A DNA stretch of 64,000 nt from Candidatus Melainabacteria bacterium. Lineage in GTDB: Bacteria; Cyanobacteriota; Vampirovibrionia; Obscuribacterales; Obscuribacteraceae. Made by a program: the position numbers and the translations under genes. The stretch lies in NCBI GenBank assembly GCA_016699165.1, contig CP064963.1:2480001-2544000 (forward strand). The letters run 5' to 3'. Positions 51,744 through 60,730 of the stretch are shown here, piece after piece. Positions within the stretch are counted from its first letter, which is position 1. Each line of letters starts with the position of its first letter. The notes beneath the pieces were generated by a model. It saw nothing but the letters and a program-made list of their open reading frames with translations. It was not told the DNA's origin and made no database searches.

Positions 51744-52820
51744 ATGACTCATTCTGCAAAGAATCCTCTGATCGCCAAGGTTGACGCTCTGGAAGCTGGC
51801 ACCAGCCTGAACGTGTTCGGTTACTCGCACGTCAAGTTCCAGATCATCAACGCCATCATGTGCGGCGGTCACCCGATTCTCGTCTCGAAGCCTGGTCTTG
51901 CAAAGACGGCGCTTCTGTCGAGCATCGGCAACCAGGTCGAGGGCTGCGACTGGCACGCCGAGCAGTTCACGGCGGACATGCGTCCGTCGGACATCAAGGG
52001 CTCGCGTCCGTTCAACCCGATCACCGGCGCCTATGAAGAGGCTCCCGGCCCGATCTGGAATACCGACACCAACGCGTCCAAGCACCTTCTGCTCGCGGAC
52101 GAAATCAACCGCGCTCAGCCGAAGACGAACGGCGTCCTCCTGCGCATCATGCAGGAAGGCTTCTTCAACCTCGGCCCGACCCGCTACGACATGCACCCGA
52201 TGTTCACCGTCGTTGCCACGCGCAACCCGGTCGAGCAGGAAGGCGTGTTCGTTCTGCCGGAAGCTGTCACCGACCGCTTCCTCTTCGAGCTCCGCATGGG
52301 GCACGAGACCTTCGAGAACGAAGGCAAGATGCTGCGCAACCCGGCCACCTATGGCCGCGGCGGCAACAGCAAGCAGACCAAGAAGGTCATCTCGGTCGAC
52401 GAGATCATCACCGTTCGCAACGAGATGGTCGAGCTGGCTGTGAGCGCCAACAACGAAGTGCAGGATCTCGTTCTGCACCTCGTGCGTGCTACCCGTCCCG
52501 AAGACGGTGCGAAGATGTTCGACAAGATCTTCGCGCTCGACGACAACGAGCAGGAGCTCAAGGGCCAGACCTTCCGCGAGCAGATCGCTGACGGCGCCGG
52601 TCCTCGTGCCGAAATCGCCATCATGCGCTCGGCGGCTGCGGTTGCCTGGCGTCGTGGCCTTCCGGCCATCAACCCGGACTGCGTCAAGCTCGTGTTCCGG
52701 GACTGCGTGCGTCACCGTCTCTACCTGACGGACGCTGCCAAGTTCGGTGGTTTCAACGCCGACGACTTCCTCACCCCGCTGCTGCGCAAGGTTCCGATCC
52801 TCGCCGGCATCAAGGGCTGA
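51744..52820 (+). CDS. moxR: MoxR-family AAA+ ATPase
   Basis: MoxR ATPases act as chaperones that load or activate partner proteins with VWA domains. Walker A is VSKPGLAKTALL (51-55 GLAKT), Walker B is HLLLADEINRAQ (114-122). ATRNPVEQEGVFVLPEAVTDRF holds sensor 1 and the arginine-finger region typical of MoxR. The length of 358 is usual. The AAAAGGAG site is strong. It lies between the VWA genes and the DUF58 gene, and is more GC-rich than its neighbours. Confidence 0.93.
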   Translation: MTHSAKNPLIAKVDALEAGTSLNVFGYSHVKFQIINAIMCGGHPILVSKPGLAKTALLSSIGNQVEGCDWHAEQFTADMRPSDIKGSRPFNPITGAYEEAPGPIWNTDTNASKHLLLADEINRAQPKTNGVLLRIMQEGFFNLGPTRYDMHPMFTVVATRNPVEQEGVFVLPEAVTDRFLFELRMGHETFENEGKMLRNPATYGRGGNSKQTKKVISVDEIITVRNEMVELAVSANNEVQDLVLHLVRATRPEDGAKMFDKIFALDDNEQELKGQTFREQIADGAGPRAEIAIMRSAAAVAWRRGLPAINPDCVKLVFRDCVRHRLYLTDAAKFGGFNADDFLTPLLRKVPILAGIKG

Positions 52821-52837
52821 GTCTTTTCCAAGGCAAG

Positions 52838-52867
52838 GGCGGTGGCAAGCGAAAGCGCGCTACCGCC
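52838..52867 (+). other. Intra-operon hairpin after moxR
   Basis: GGCGGT pairs with ACCGCC around an inner GC contact. No T-run. Confidence 0.45.
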
Positions 52868-52912
52868 TGGCGCCTGAATAAACACCTGTAACAACTTACA
52901 AGGAGTTGAAAA

Positions 52913-53917
52913 ATGGAATTGACGCCTATCATAAAGGCGCAGATCGACGAGGTCTTGAAGTGGGTTGTTGCCCACCCGATCAAGTGCGGTTTGCGCACCA
53001 CAAGCAGTATCATCGCGGCAGGTGAACGCCGTTCGACCTCCAAGGGTCCCGATGGTTTCAGCATCGCTGAGACCAAGGATTACGACCCGACCGAGGACGA
53101 AGTCCGCGATATCGACTGGGTTGCCAGCGCCAAAGAAGACGGTGCTCGCACACTTCTCGTGACACACTACGAGGAGCCGCGCGACATCAAGTGCTTCGTG
53201 GTCATCGACGCCTCAGTCACCATGGACTTCGGCACGCAGCGCACGCTCAAGCGTCTGCTCGCAGCCGAACTTGCAGGCTCCGTCGTTCTCTCCGCGTCCA
53301 AGACTGTCGACCGTGTCGGCACGATTGTGTTCTCGGAGAAGGAACTGCATTTCTTCCAGCGCCCCCGCGGCGCTAAGTCCATGCTCTATCCCACCATCGT
53401 GTCGGCTATCAAGTCGAACTCGATGGAATCGAGGCTGAACCCAAAGCCGGCGACCACCAAGCGTCCCGGTTTCTCCGAGAACCTCACTGGATTCCAGATG
53501 GCGATGAATGCCCTCAAGGCATACAGCCCATCGCCGGTCTTCATCATCTCCGACTTCTCCAAGATGTCGGATGGTGACAAGGCAGCGCTCAAGAAGATGG
53601 GCTCGTACCATCAGATTTCGTGCCTGTTCGTTCAGGACAAGCGCGAGCGTGAGCTGCCGGAGCCGACTGGCTTCCTCTGGGGTCTCTTTGGCTGGGGCGG
53701 CTTCTATCACCTGTTCGACATGCGGACCGGCGACAAGAAGTCAATCTGGCTCTCCAAGAAGAATCGGCACGCTTACGCTGCCGACTTTGAAACGCATCGT
53801 CAAGCCACCCTCAAGACTTTCCGCAGCGCTCAATGCGCCTTCGAAGAGTTCAGCACCGAGGAAGGACTGGCGGCGCATCCCAAGCTGATCAAGCTTCTCT
53901 CCAACAACCGTAGGTAA
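52913..53917 (+). CDS. DUF58 protein
   Basis: DUF58 proteins almost always sit next to MoxR ATPases and contain a degenerate VWA-like fold. The family's opening is recognisable: GERRSTSKGPDGFSIAETKDYDPTEDEVRDIDWVAS (basic residues, then YxPxDDxRxIDW). Later VFIISDFSKMSDG holds a VWA-like strand and Asp. The N terminus lacks the membrane helices found in long DUF58 proteins, so it is cytoplasmic. The gene is equivalent to MxaS in mxa clusters. AAGGAG site. Confidence 0.88.
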   Translation: MELTPIIKAQIDEVLKWVVAHPIKCGLRTTSSIIAAGERRSTSKGPDGFSIAETKDYDPTEDEVRDIDWVASAKEDGARTLLVTHYEEPRDIKCFVVIDASVTMDFGTQRTLKRLLAAELAGSVVLSASKTVDRVGTIVFSEKELHFFQRPRGAKSMLYPTIVSAIKSNSMESRLNPKPATTKRPGFSENLTGFQMAMNALKAYSPSPVFIISDFSKMSDGDKAALKKMGSYHQISCLFVQDKRERELPEPTGFLWGLFGWGGFYHLFDMRTGDKKSIWLSKKNRHAYAADFETHRQATLKTFRSAQCAFEEFSTEEGLAAHPKLIKLLSNNRR

Positions 53918-53928
53918 GGAGACCACGA

Positions 53929-55104
53929 ATGAAGACTCCTAATTTACTGACTCTCACCACCCTGGTGGTGATGGGCGCATCTATTTTCCTCGGTTTGCCG
54001 AGTGCAAATATCGCGCTTGCAGACGGTGTGCCGAATACAAAGGCTGCCGTCGCATTGCCGGTCGATCTCTGCGGACCTCCGCAGGGTGCTCTGCCTCCGG
54101 ACTACGAAGGCTATCCCAGCCAGTTGCCGGAGGACACGGGCGGCACGACCACTGCCAAGCGCACCGACCCGCCCAAGTCTGCCAACCCGGTCCGCAAGGT
54201 TTGCGAGAACGGGACCATCGATATCCGTGTCGGCTCAACCCGCAACTACGGATTTCGCACGCTCGACCTCATCAGCGTGACCATCATCATCGAATCGGCG
54301 CCTGATTACCGGTTCGACTATTCCTCGCTCCGGCAGAAGACGCTGGCGTTCGACGGCTCCGACTTCTACCTCTTTGGTGAAGCGGCCGACTCGGTCTTCA
54401 TTTCGGAGACCACCCTGCCCTCGGGCAAGGTCGAGCGTCGCATCAACGTGCTCCTTCAGAGCTCGGTCGTCGACAAGGACAACCTGGTTTTCCAGCTCAA
54501 CCTGCGGTACGCCACCAAGCTTGGCCCCGACGGGAAGACGCCGGAATGGAAGGTCCTGGTCACGCCGGACTTCGTCATCAGTCGGTCCAAGACGCTGGAC
54601 ACAAGCGACGAGTTGCTGGAAAGCGACATGTCGTATCGTCCGCAGCGCACGCCGATTCCGGCGTATCCGCTTGCGATTCTTGGCTTTGTCTTGGTGTTCT
54701 CGGTGCCGGCTTTCTTCCTGGTCCAGCACATCAATAGAGTGCGTCGCCGCAAGGTTCTGCCTCCCAAGGCGGCTGCCTGGGCGGTATTCGAAGCGGTGTT
54801 CAAGGCGAGCAAGACGGGCGACGGCGAAGGGGATTACCTCTTCGACAAGAAGGCATGCCATGCAATCGTCGTGGCACTGCGCCGTTACCTCGCTGCTACC
54901 AACCCGATGATTCCGGTGGAATCGGCTACCGTTCTGGAAATCCAGGACGCGCTGGCTGAGCACCCCGCCATCGTGTTGATTCTGCGCATCCTCAACCTCT
55001 GCGAGGATGCCATCTACCTCAACAAGGAAGTGACTGCGGCCGAGAGCAAGGAGATCGTCGAGGCAATCGAGACGCTCGTCCCCGAGCCCTGGGAAAAGCA
55101 GTAA
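53929..55104 (+). CDS. BatD/MxaA-like membrane protein
   Basis: A signal peptide (about 1-32) precedes a periplasmic beta-rich region (about 85-230), then a membrane helix (about 243-265; YPLAILGFVLVFSVPAFFLV). A cytoplasmic helical tail follows (about 285-390) that contains ACHAIVVALRRYLAATN, as in the C-terminal part of BatD/DUF4381 and MxaA. The family's role is unclear; it may be the membrane substrate or anchor for the MoxR/VWA machine. It begins 11 bases after the DUF58 stop with TAAGGAG. Low similarity by eye, so the family call is tentative. Confidence 0.65.
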   Translation: MKTPNLLTLTTLVVMGASIFLGLPSANIALADGVPNTKAAVALPVDLCGPPQGALPPDYEGYPSQLPEDTGGTTTAKRTDPPKSANPVRKVCENGTIDIRVGSTRNYGFRTLDLISVTIIIESAPDYRFDYSSLRQKTLAFDGSDFYLFGEAADSVFISETTLPSGKVERRINVLLQSSVVDKDNLVFQLNLRYATKLGPDGKTPEWKVLVTPDFVISRSKTLDTSDELLESDMSYRPQRTPIPAYPLAILGFVLVFSVPAFFLVQHINRVRRRKVLPPKAAAWAVFEAVFKASKTGDGEGDYLFDKKACHAIVVALRRYLAATNPMIPVESATVLEIQDALAEHPAIVLILRILNLCEDAIYLNKEVTAAESKEIVEAIETLVPEPWEKQ

Positions 55105-55114
55105 TCACAACTTT

Positions 55115-55152
55115 CTGGAAGCCGGAGAGACTTCGTGTCATCCGGCTTCCAG
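55115..55152 (+). terminator. Hairpin after the BatD-like gene
   Basis: CTGGAAGCCGG pairs with CCGGCTTCCAG. No T-run follows, so it may be a partial terminator or a 3'-end stabiliser. Confidence 0.55.
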
Positions 55153-55480
55153 TGCCTAATGGTAGCCAGCGGTAATTCCGATTTCCGATATCTTCGGTGA
55201 CGGGATTCCCGCTGGTTCCATCCTTTTATATGAATAGTTTTTCGCCGCAATAAAACGTCAGCGGAATGCTTGCCCAGCCCCTCCCCATAGCAATGAGGGG
55301 CTGCGTCAGCGTTCCGACTAAATGTTCGTGCATCTTTATGAGATAGCCGAACATCCAGTCGCAACGAGTTTTCCAACGGGTGCCGTTTTGTGTCTAGTTA
55401 GACGCCCGTCATATCTCAACCCAATGCATGTCCGCTTCAATCGGCATGCCCTCTCAACTTATGAAAGGAGAGAGACTAAC
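55153..55480. other. Gap with structured leader before the first S41 gene
   Basis: No coding frame is supported; a hairpin CCAGCGG..CCGCTGG lies at about 55166-55215 and a larger one at 55262-55316. This gap could hold a second promoter for the protease pair. Confidence 0.4.
55262..55316 (+). promoter_or_regulatory. Large hairpin in the leader of the first S41 gene
   Basis: CGGAATGC pairs with GCGTTCCG and an inner AGCCCCTC with GAGGGGCT. No T-run follows. Confidence 0.5.
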
Positions 55481-57301
55481 ATGAAACTCTTCAACAAGCC
55501 TTTGTTTGTCGTGGGCTTCCTGGCCGTGACCATCGGCATCGGCTCACTCGCCTACCAGGGTACGCAGAATATCCTCACCATTCAGCAGTCGCAGATGCAG
55601 ACGAGACAGATGGGTCTGAGCATCCAGCCGTACAACGGCGAGAAGCTCTACGCCGAAGTCTTCCAGTACATCCGCGACAAGCACTTCAACCTCGGCGACA
55701 AGGCCAAGCGTGACGCGTTCGTCGCTGCCTGGCAGTCCAAGTTCGCCGGCAAGAAGGTGAAGGACATTCCCAATTTCGCTCTGAAGTCCTGGGCCGGCAA
55801 GTATGACGACACCCTCGTCTTCGCGCAGCCCGAGACCGCCGACCAAGCCATCGACCTCATGCTTTTGTCGATGGGCTTCCTGCACGACTCCTACATGAAG
55901 CAGGATGCAGTCGACGAGATTGGCAGCCGCTCTGACCCGTCTTTCGCCGGCGTCGGTGTCGAAGTCGCCATTCGCGACTTGATGGACGCGCGTCGTCTGC
56001 TCATCGAGCAGCGTCCCAAGAACCCCAAGGACAAGGTCGCCATGGATGCATGGATGGCCAAAGCCAAGGCGTTCGAGGACGAGTTCTCCAAGATCTCGGT
56101 CGCGCATCCGTTCATCGTTCCGACTCAGCCCGACGAAGGCAGCCCCGGTTTCAACGCCGGTCTGCGCAAGGGTGACATCCTGCTCGAAGTTGCCCAGGAC
56201 GTTCCTGCCGGCAAGGTGCTCGAGTGGGTGTCGCTCGTCGGCAAGACAAGCGACGAAGCCGTCGCGATGATTCGCGGCAAGATCGATACCAAGGTCCACA
56301 TCAAGGTGGGCCGTGTCGACGCCACCACGGGTGAAACCAAGGTAAGCGTCTACACCATCAAGCGCGGCAAGATCGTCCAGAAGGTCGTGTCCTACAAGGA
56401 CCTGGGCAACTGCGTCTCCTACGTCAGCCTGAACGACTTCATGTCCAGGTATGGACGCAAGGAGCTCAAGCTGGCTTTCGACAAGTCGATCGCCAATGCC
56501 AAGCCGTGCAACGGTGCAGGCGGCGTCGTGCTCAACTTCCGCGACAATGGCGGCGGCGATCTCCGCATCGCATACGCGCTGGAATCCATGCTCATGGAGA
56601 CCGGCACGGCCATCGTGATGAAGCAGCGCACGCCCGACGGCTACGACTACGAGAGCTACACCCTGCTCAAGGACCACGTCCTCAAGACGTTGACCACGGC
56701 AGACGGCAACACTCAGGAGCTGCTTGCTCCGCGCAACGAGTGGAACCCGAAGCTCGCCGACATCGATCAGAATCGCCTGAGCGACTCTGACATTTTCACC
56801 AAGACCATTCTGCCCAAGGGCTTCAAGATTGTCGTCCTCATCAACGGCGGCAGCGCGAGCGCCTCGGAAATTCTCTCCGGCACTCTGCAGGGAGAGCACA
56901 TCGCTACTCTGCTTGGCACCCCGAGCTTCGGCAAGGGTGAAGGGCAGACCATCATCCCGCTCATGAACGGCGGCATCAACAACGTCAAGCAGCCTGCTCG
57001 CATGCTGCGTCTGACCTCGTTCGAGTTCCTTCCGTCCGGCGTCTCGATGAACCACGTTGGGGTCATTCCCGACATCGTCGTCGAGTACACGCCGGCGCCG
57101 AGCAACATGGACTACATCTGGGATTCGCAGGTCACAGCCGCCAAGGCTGAGATTCTGCGCCAGCTCGGTCTGCAGGCGTCGCAAGACGAACTGCGCGCCA
57201 AGATGGGCATCGAGAAGCGCAAGCAGCACGACTCGATGTTCAACCAGAAGCGCATCTTCATCGAGACCGGCGAAGCTCCGTCGGGCCCGACCGAGGAGTA
57301 A
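55481..57301 (+). CDS. S41-family (CtpA/Tsp-like) peptidase, membrane-anchored
   Basis: S41 peptidases use a Ser-Lys dyad to process or degrade proteins at the C terminus. A signal/anchor helix (about 7-26) is followed by a helical domain, a PDZ domain (about 205-300; GSPGFNAGLRKGDILLEV), and the S41 core. Ser460 in NGGSASASEIL and Lys485 in SFGKGEGQ are 25 residues apart as in Tsp. NFRDNGGGDL is the family's conserved strand/loop. At 606 residues it is longer than CtpA and closer to Tsp. The start is the ATG at 55481 after GAAAGGAG; upstream in-frame codons are unsupported. Confidence 0.9.
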   Translation: MKLFNKPLFVVGFLAVTIGIGSLAYQGTQNILTIQQSQMQTRQMGLSIQPYNGEKLYAEVFQYIRDKHFNLGDKAKRDAFVAAWQSKFAGKKVKDIPNFALKSWAGKYDDTLVFAQPETADQAIDLMLLSMGFLHDSYMKQDAVDEIGSRSDPSFAGVGVEVAIRDLMDARRLLIEQRPKNPKDKVAMDAWMAKAKAFEDEFSKISVAHPFIVPTQPDEGSPGFNAGLRKGDILLEVAQDVPAGKVLEWVSLVGKTSDEAVAMIRGKIDTKVHIKVGRVDATTGETKVSVYTIKRGKIVQKVVSYKDLGNCVSYVSLNDFMSRYGRKELKLAFDKSIANAKPCNGAGGVVLNFRDNGGGDLRIAYALESMLMETGTAIVMKQRTPDGYDYESYTLLKDHVLKTLTTADGNTQELLAPRNEWNPKLADIDQNRLSDSDIFTKTILPKGFKIVVLINGGSASASEILSGTLQGEHIATLLGTPSFGKGEGQTIIPLMNGGINNVKQPARMLRLTSFEFLPSGVSMNHVGVIPDIVVEYTPAPSNMDYIWDSQVTAAKAEILRQLGLQASQDELRAKMGIEKRKQHDSMFNQKRIFIETGEAPSGPTEE

Positions 57302-57330
57302 TCCTCAAGTTTGAAATCTTGACACCATGT

Positions 57331-57358
57331 GCGGTGCTCGCAATTTAGCGGGCACCGC
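57331..57358 (+). other. Intra-operon hairpin between the S41 genes
   Basis: GCGGTGCTCGC pairs with GCGGGCACCGC. No T-run. Confidence 0.5.
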
Positions 57359-57394
57359 CAATCTCTCACAGTCATCAAAGAAAAGGAGTAACTG

Positions 57395-59074
57395 ATGAAA
57401 GTTACATCGATTATCCAAGCGACCGTGTTGTCGCTGGCTCTGACTGTTTCGCTGGCTGCCCCGGCGTTCGCTCAGGCTAAGCCTGTGCCGCCCCAGGAGC
57501 AGACCACGGAACAGAAGCTGACTCTGCCTGATGGCATGACGGAGGAGGACTTCAAGAAGCTTCCTCCCCAGATTCAGGAAATGATCAAGCAGATGAGCGC
57601 AATGCAGGCTGGCGTCGGCGACCCCGACAAGCTCTCGCCTGCGCAGTACGAGAAGATCTACGACGACGTTTGGAATCTGGTTGCAATGCGTGACGTTTAC
57701 GCCGAGCACCTGGGCAACTGGGCGGAATGGCGCTACAAGTTCAAGGGCAAGCTGACCACCAAGGCAGCGACCGAGAGCGCCATCCAGGAAATGCTTTCCA
57801 GTCTCGGAGAGCACTGGACCGCCTACACGTCGTCGGCAGACATCGAAGCGATGAAGGCATTGTCTCAGGCCGGCGTTTTCGACCTGGGAATGATGATCAC
57901 CGACCGCCCCAACGCGGACGGCAACTTCAGCGTCTTCGGCGTCATCTTCGACACCCCCGCGTATAAGAGCGCCATCCGCAAGGGTGACGTCATTCTGCGC
58001 ATCAAGAACCTGAAGGCGGACAGCAAGTCGTCCGACTGGCAGGTCGTCAAAGGCATGACCAAGATACAGGTCGAAGATCTGCTTCGTGGTCCGGCGAAGA
58101 CGCCCATCTTCGTCGAATACAGCCGCAACGGCGGGCCGCCCGTTCAGGTGCAGCTCGTCGTGATGGAACCCGGCAAGAAAGAGGTCAAGGCTCGCATGGC
58201 GCCCAACGGCGTCTGCCATGTCTGGATGCCTCAGTTCGACGAGGAGTCCATCAACGGCTTCATCAACGGTATGCTCACCGTTCTGGACAAGGCCCAGGGC
58301 AACTACAAGGGCTGCGTCATCGACTTCCGGGGCAATCCTGGCGGTCTCTTTGAGCAGGCGAAGAAGATCGGCGCGCTCTTCCTGCCGAAGGGCTTCTCGG
58401 TGTCTACCAAGACCCGCGAAGGCCGTGAGGTGAAGGTCGAGCGTATCGAAGTTCTGCCCAACTTCCCCTTCGACGTCGAAGGGGCCACTCCGGAACTGCG
58501 TCAGCTCAAGCTGGACGTTCAGAAGATGCCTTGCGTCGTCCTCATCGACGAAAGCTCGGCGTCCGCTTCGGAAGTCGTCACCGGCATCCTGAAGGGCAAC
58601 CGTCGTTGTGTCGTCGTCGGCACGCGGAGCTGGGGCAAGGGTATGGGCTACTTCCCGCAGCGGCTTCCGCTGGGTGGTCAGCTCACCATCTCATCGCTCA
58701 TCTACTACCCGCCGGATCGCGACAATCCGCAGAGCATCGGCATCGACATCAACGGCGTCGGCATCAATCCCGACATCGTCGTCGAGCGTGCTTTCGGTGA
58801 CATCGACAATCAGCTCGAATTTGCGATGGACCTCATCTCCAAGGACAACGGTCAGCGCATCGACGAGATTCTGAAGGCGAACTACGCGCCTGCAATCGAG
58901 CGCAAGGATGCAGCGGCCAACCCCATCGGTACGGTGGCTACGGCTGGGATTCTCGCGCTCATTCTGGCGGCGTTTGGTGGCGTCATCCTCAATGTCCATG
59001 TCCGCCGCAAGCGGCAGGAGGAAGCAGAGGAAGGCAAGATCAACGACCGTCAGAAGAAGAACAAGCGCTACTGA
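57395..59074 (+). CDS. S41-family peptidase with C-terminal membrane anchor
   Basis: A signal peptide (1-26; VSLAAPAFAQA) leads to a Pro/Gln-rich linker, a helical domain, a PDZ domain (about 165-260; SAIRKGDVILRIKNL) and the S41 core. Ser390 (DESSASASEVV) and Lys415 (RSWGKGMGYF), 25 apart, form the dyad, and IDFRGNPGGLF is the conserved substrate strand. A C-terminal helix (about 512-533) followed by a basic tail anchors it in the membrane. That makes a periplasmic protease fixed by its C terminus. AAAGGAG site. It ends the operon with two terminators. Its paralogue upstream has a different N terminus and no C-terminal anchor. Confidence 0.9.
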   Translation: MKVTSIIQATVLSLALTVSLAAPAFAQAKPVPPQEQTTEQKLTLPDGMTEEDFKKLPPQIQEMIKQMSAMQAGVGDPDKLSPAQYEKIYDDVWNLVAMRDVYAEHLGNWAEWRYKFKGKLTTKAATESAIQEMLSSLGEHWTAYTSSADIEAMKALSQAGVFDLGMMITDRPNADGNFSVFGVIFDTPAYKSAIRKGDVILRIKNLKADSKSSDWQVVKGMTKIQVEDLLRGPAKTPIFVEYSRNGGPPVQVQLVVMEPGKKEVKARMAPNGVCHVWMPQFDEESINGFINGMLTVLDKAQGNYKGCVIDFRGNPGGLFEQAKKIGALFLPKGFSVSTKTREGREVKVERIEVLPNFPFDVEGATPELRQLKLDVQKMPCVVLIDESSASASEVVTGILKGNRRCVVVGTRSWGKGMGYFPQRLPLGGQLTISSLIYYPPDRDNPQSIGIDINGVGINPDIVVERAFGDIDNQLEFAMDLISKDNGQRIDEILKANYAPAIERKDAAANPIGTVATAGILALILAAFGGVILNVHVRRKRQEEAEEGKINDRQKKNKRY

Positions 59075-59090
59075 CCTGATTCAATCTAGG

Positions 59091-59123
59091 GTCTCGGCAA
59101 AGCCCACAAGGTAATGCCGAGAC
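59091..59123 (+). terminator. Operon-end hairpin
   Basis: GTCTCGGCA pairs with TGCCGAGAC; only a short T-rich stretch follows. Confidence 0.65.
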
Positions 59124-59141
59124 TCATTTGGTCAAACTCTA

Positions 59142-59186
59142 TTCAAGGAATGAAAGCTTTTCCAGCTTTCTTCCTTGAATTTTTTC
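59142..59186 (+). terminator. Strong second terminator of the MoxR/VWA/S41 operon
   Basis: TTCAAGGAAtGAAAGCT pairs with AGCTTTCtTTCCTTGAA, followed by TTTTTT. Confidence 0.9.
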
Positions 59187-59534
59187 CCCGGCCCCTGACT
59201 ACTTGATATAGTATAAAGGTTTCAACGAATTTTGGGCATTTGCGGGCACGAATTATGAGAATATGCTGCCAGCAACATATTTTTCTTCGATTTTTATGCG
59301 GCCCACATCATATTTTGCGTTTATCGATCTCCAATCAGACAAAAACCTCTCCAGTGCAAATCAGGATTGCAAGAATCGAACCCTGCGCAAATCAGTATTG
59401 AGCAATTCCAAGTCTTCCTTTATATGCGGCTTTTCTAAATCTCCTGTCTACTTTTTCAATTTCCTATTATTACTTGCTATAGTAAAATCGGAATCAGGAG
59501 CAAAAGCACCATATGCGATATCAGAACAAAAAGA
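59187..59534. other. Gene-free gap between converging units
   Basis: It contains TATAGTATAAA at 59207-59217 and TTTTACTATA (minus strand) at 59478-59487. A 121-codon frame across it is considered accidental. Confidence 0.35.
59478..59487 (-). repeat. 3' border element TTTTACTATA
   Basis: Exact copy, 48 bases past the terminator of the actuator-domain gene. Confidence 0.55.
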
Positions 59535-59560
59535 GAGGAGGCTCGAATTTGAGCCTCCTC
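59535..59560 (-). terminator. Terminator of the actuator-domain gene
   Basis: GAGGAGGCTC pairs with GAGCCTCCTC; TCTTTTTG follows on the minus strand. Confidence 0.85.
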
Positions 59561-59568
59561 CCAAACAT

Positions 59569-59826
59569 TTAAGTTCTCTGTCGCGCGTTGATATCGCTAA
59601 CGACAGCAATCCATCCATCAACTATTAGACTGCCGGCTAACACATTGTTACGTCCGGGTGTATTGTCGAGCAGGGTCGGTTTTGAAACGCCGGTTTCAGC
59701 ACTTTCATCAACCAGAGCGCATCCATCGATAATTTCACCGTCAAAAGGAATTCGGTCTCCTTTATGAACGATCGAGGTTATTTTCCGATTCTGCACATTT
59801 TCTTTGATCCACTTTAGCGAAAACAT
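59569..59826 (-). CDS. Stand-alone P-type ATPase (KdpB-like) actuator domain, TGVS
   Basis: The 85 residues match only the A-domain of P-type ATPases such as KdpB: GDRIPFDGEIIDG, then VDESAETGVSKPTLL and NNVLAGSLIVDGWIAVV. The essential TGES loop is TGVS, so the Glu that hydrolyses the phosphoenzyme is lost. The rest of the pump, including the DKTGT site and membrane helices, is missing. It starts with a good GGAG site right after the upstream gene (3 bases) and has its own terminator, so it is expressed as a mini-protein rather than being a chance fragment. It may regulate a full KdpB by mimicry, or be a relic. Confidence 0.75.
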   Translation of the reverse strand: MFSLKWIKENVQNRKITSIVHKGDRIPFDGEIIDGCALVDESAETGVSKPTLLDNTPGRNNVLAGSLIVDGWIAVVSDINARQRT

Positions 59827-59829
59827 TTT

Positions 59830-60471
59830 TCACTCCTGCTTGTTGAACTCTTTGCGAATCTGCGCAAACTCACTTTTCATGCGAGTTATGAGCGCCTGAA
59901 ATTTCGGATTGCTATCTATCAGTTGATAAGCCATCCTCTGAATTAAGATAGATGCGATCTTGTTTGGATCAAGATCATTGAGGGCCAAATTGTCGAGACA
60001 GAAAGTGAACTCCTCACAACTGGTCTTAACGAGCGCCAGGAATGTCAGCTGCGAACACACCTCTGAAACACTGTCTTTGTTCAGTTGCATGTGAGAGAGC
60101 CATTTGATAGTTAAAAAATCAGCTACTTCCGCTCTGTAAGCGGCATCACAAATAATTCGTCCTTGATCGATTTTAAGCATGTGTCGAGACCATCGAGAAG
60201 GTCGAGGCGCTTTCAGTTTTGCTACTAAAAATCGCCTGTAGCGACTGTCGTGCAGTAACGCCTCATCCACATTTAAGGGTGGTATTTCAAAAGGCGAGGG
60301 CGTGAAATATTCAAGAAGAGAAAGACGTTCAAGCGACTTCAACCTATTTTGCCAAAGCCTTTCATCCAAGGCGGCATCATATAGAATGCGGTCGAAAAGG
60401 TTACTGTAAACGTTGTGCAGAGATTGGAATTTCAAATCGAGACCGCTTGAAACGGTCTTGGAAGATTGCAT
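59830..60471 (-). CDS. Unknown helical soluble protein
   Basis: The ATG at 60471 follows AAGGGA and gives 213 residues; 33 codons further upstream are open but unsupported. The sequence is helical, Leu/Arg-rich, with no membrane segment or motif. The stop is three bases before the start of the actuator-domain gene, so the two are translationally linked. No family is recognised. Confidence 0.6.
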   Translation of the reverse strand: MQSSKTVSSGLDLKFQSLHNVYSNLFDRILYDAALDERLWQNRLKSLERLSLLEYFTPSPFEIPPLNVDEALLHDSRYRRFLVAKLKAPRPSRWSRHMLKIDQGRIICDAAYRAEVADFLTIKWLSHMQLNKDSVSEVCSQLTFLALVKTSCEEFTFCLDNLALNDLDPNKIASILIQRMAYQLIDSNPKFQALITRMKSEFAQIRKEFNKQE

Positions 60472-60730
60472 AGTTGTAGGTTCCCTTAGGCGGCTGGTTG
60501 AATTTGAAAGATGTCTCAAAAAAGTGCCGATGACATAAAGTGACTGAAGTTTATGAAACGGAGGTGCCATCCTCTAATCAACAAGATTTTTACCCTCGCG
60601 CTGGCTAGCGCGGCTAAAACGCACTGGTGAAGCCATTTGAGTTGTAATGATGTGCGAGCTGACAGATCAAGTTTTCGTTAAAACGTTCTACGAAGACTGA
60701 TAGTTGAAGATAATTGGCAATTTTAAATTA

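Noticed and set aside
48697..55104. Methanol-oxidation (mxa) cluster
   Set aside because: The accessory genes have the right families, but no PQQ dehydrogenase or cytochrome gene is in the window, and the same families occur in bat clusters.
59263..59628. 121-codon plus-strand frame
   Set aside because: It runs across the 3' border element, a terminator and into the opposite-strand actuator gene, has no binding site and an unlikely Ser/Phe/Lys-rich composition.
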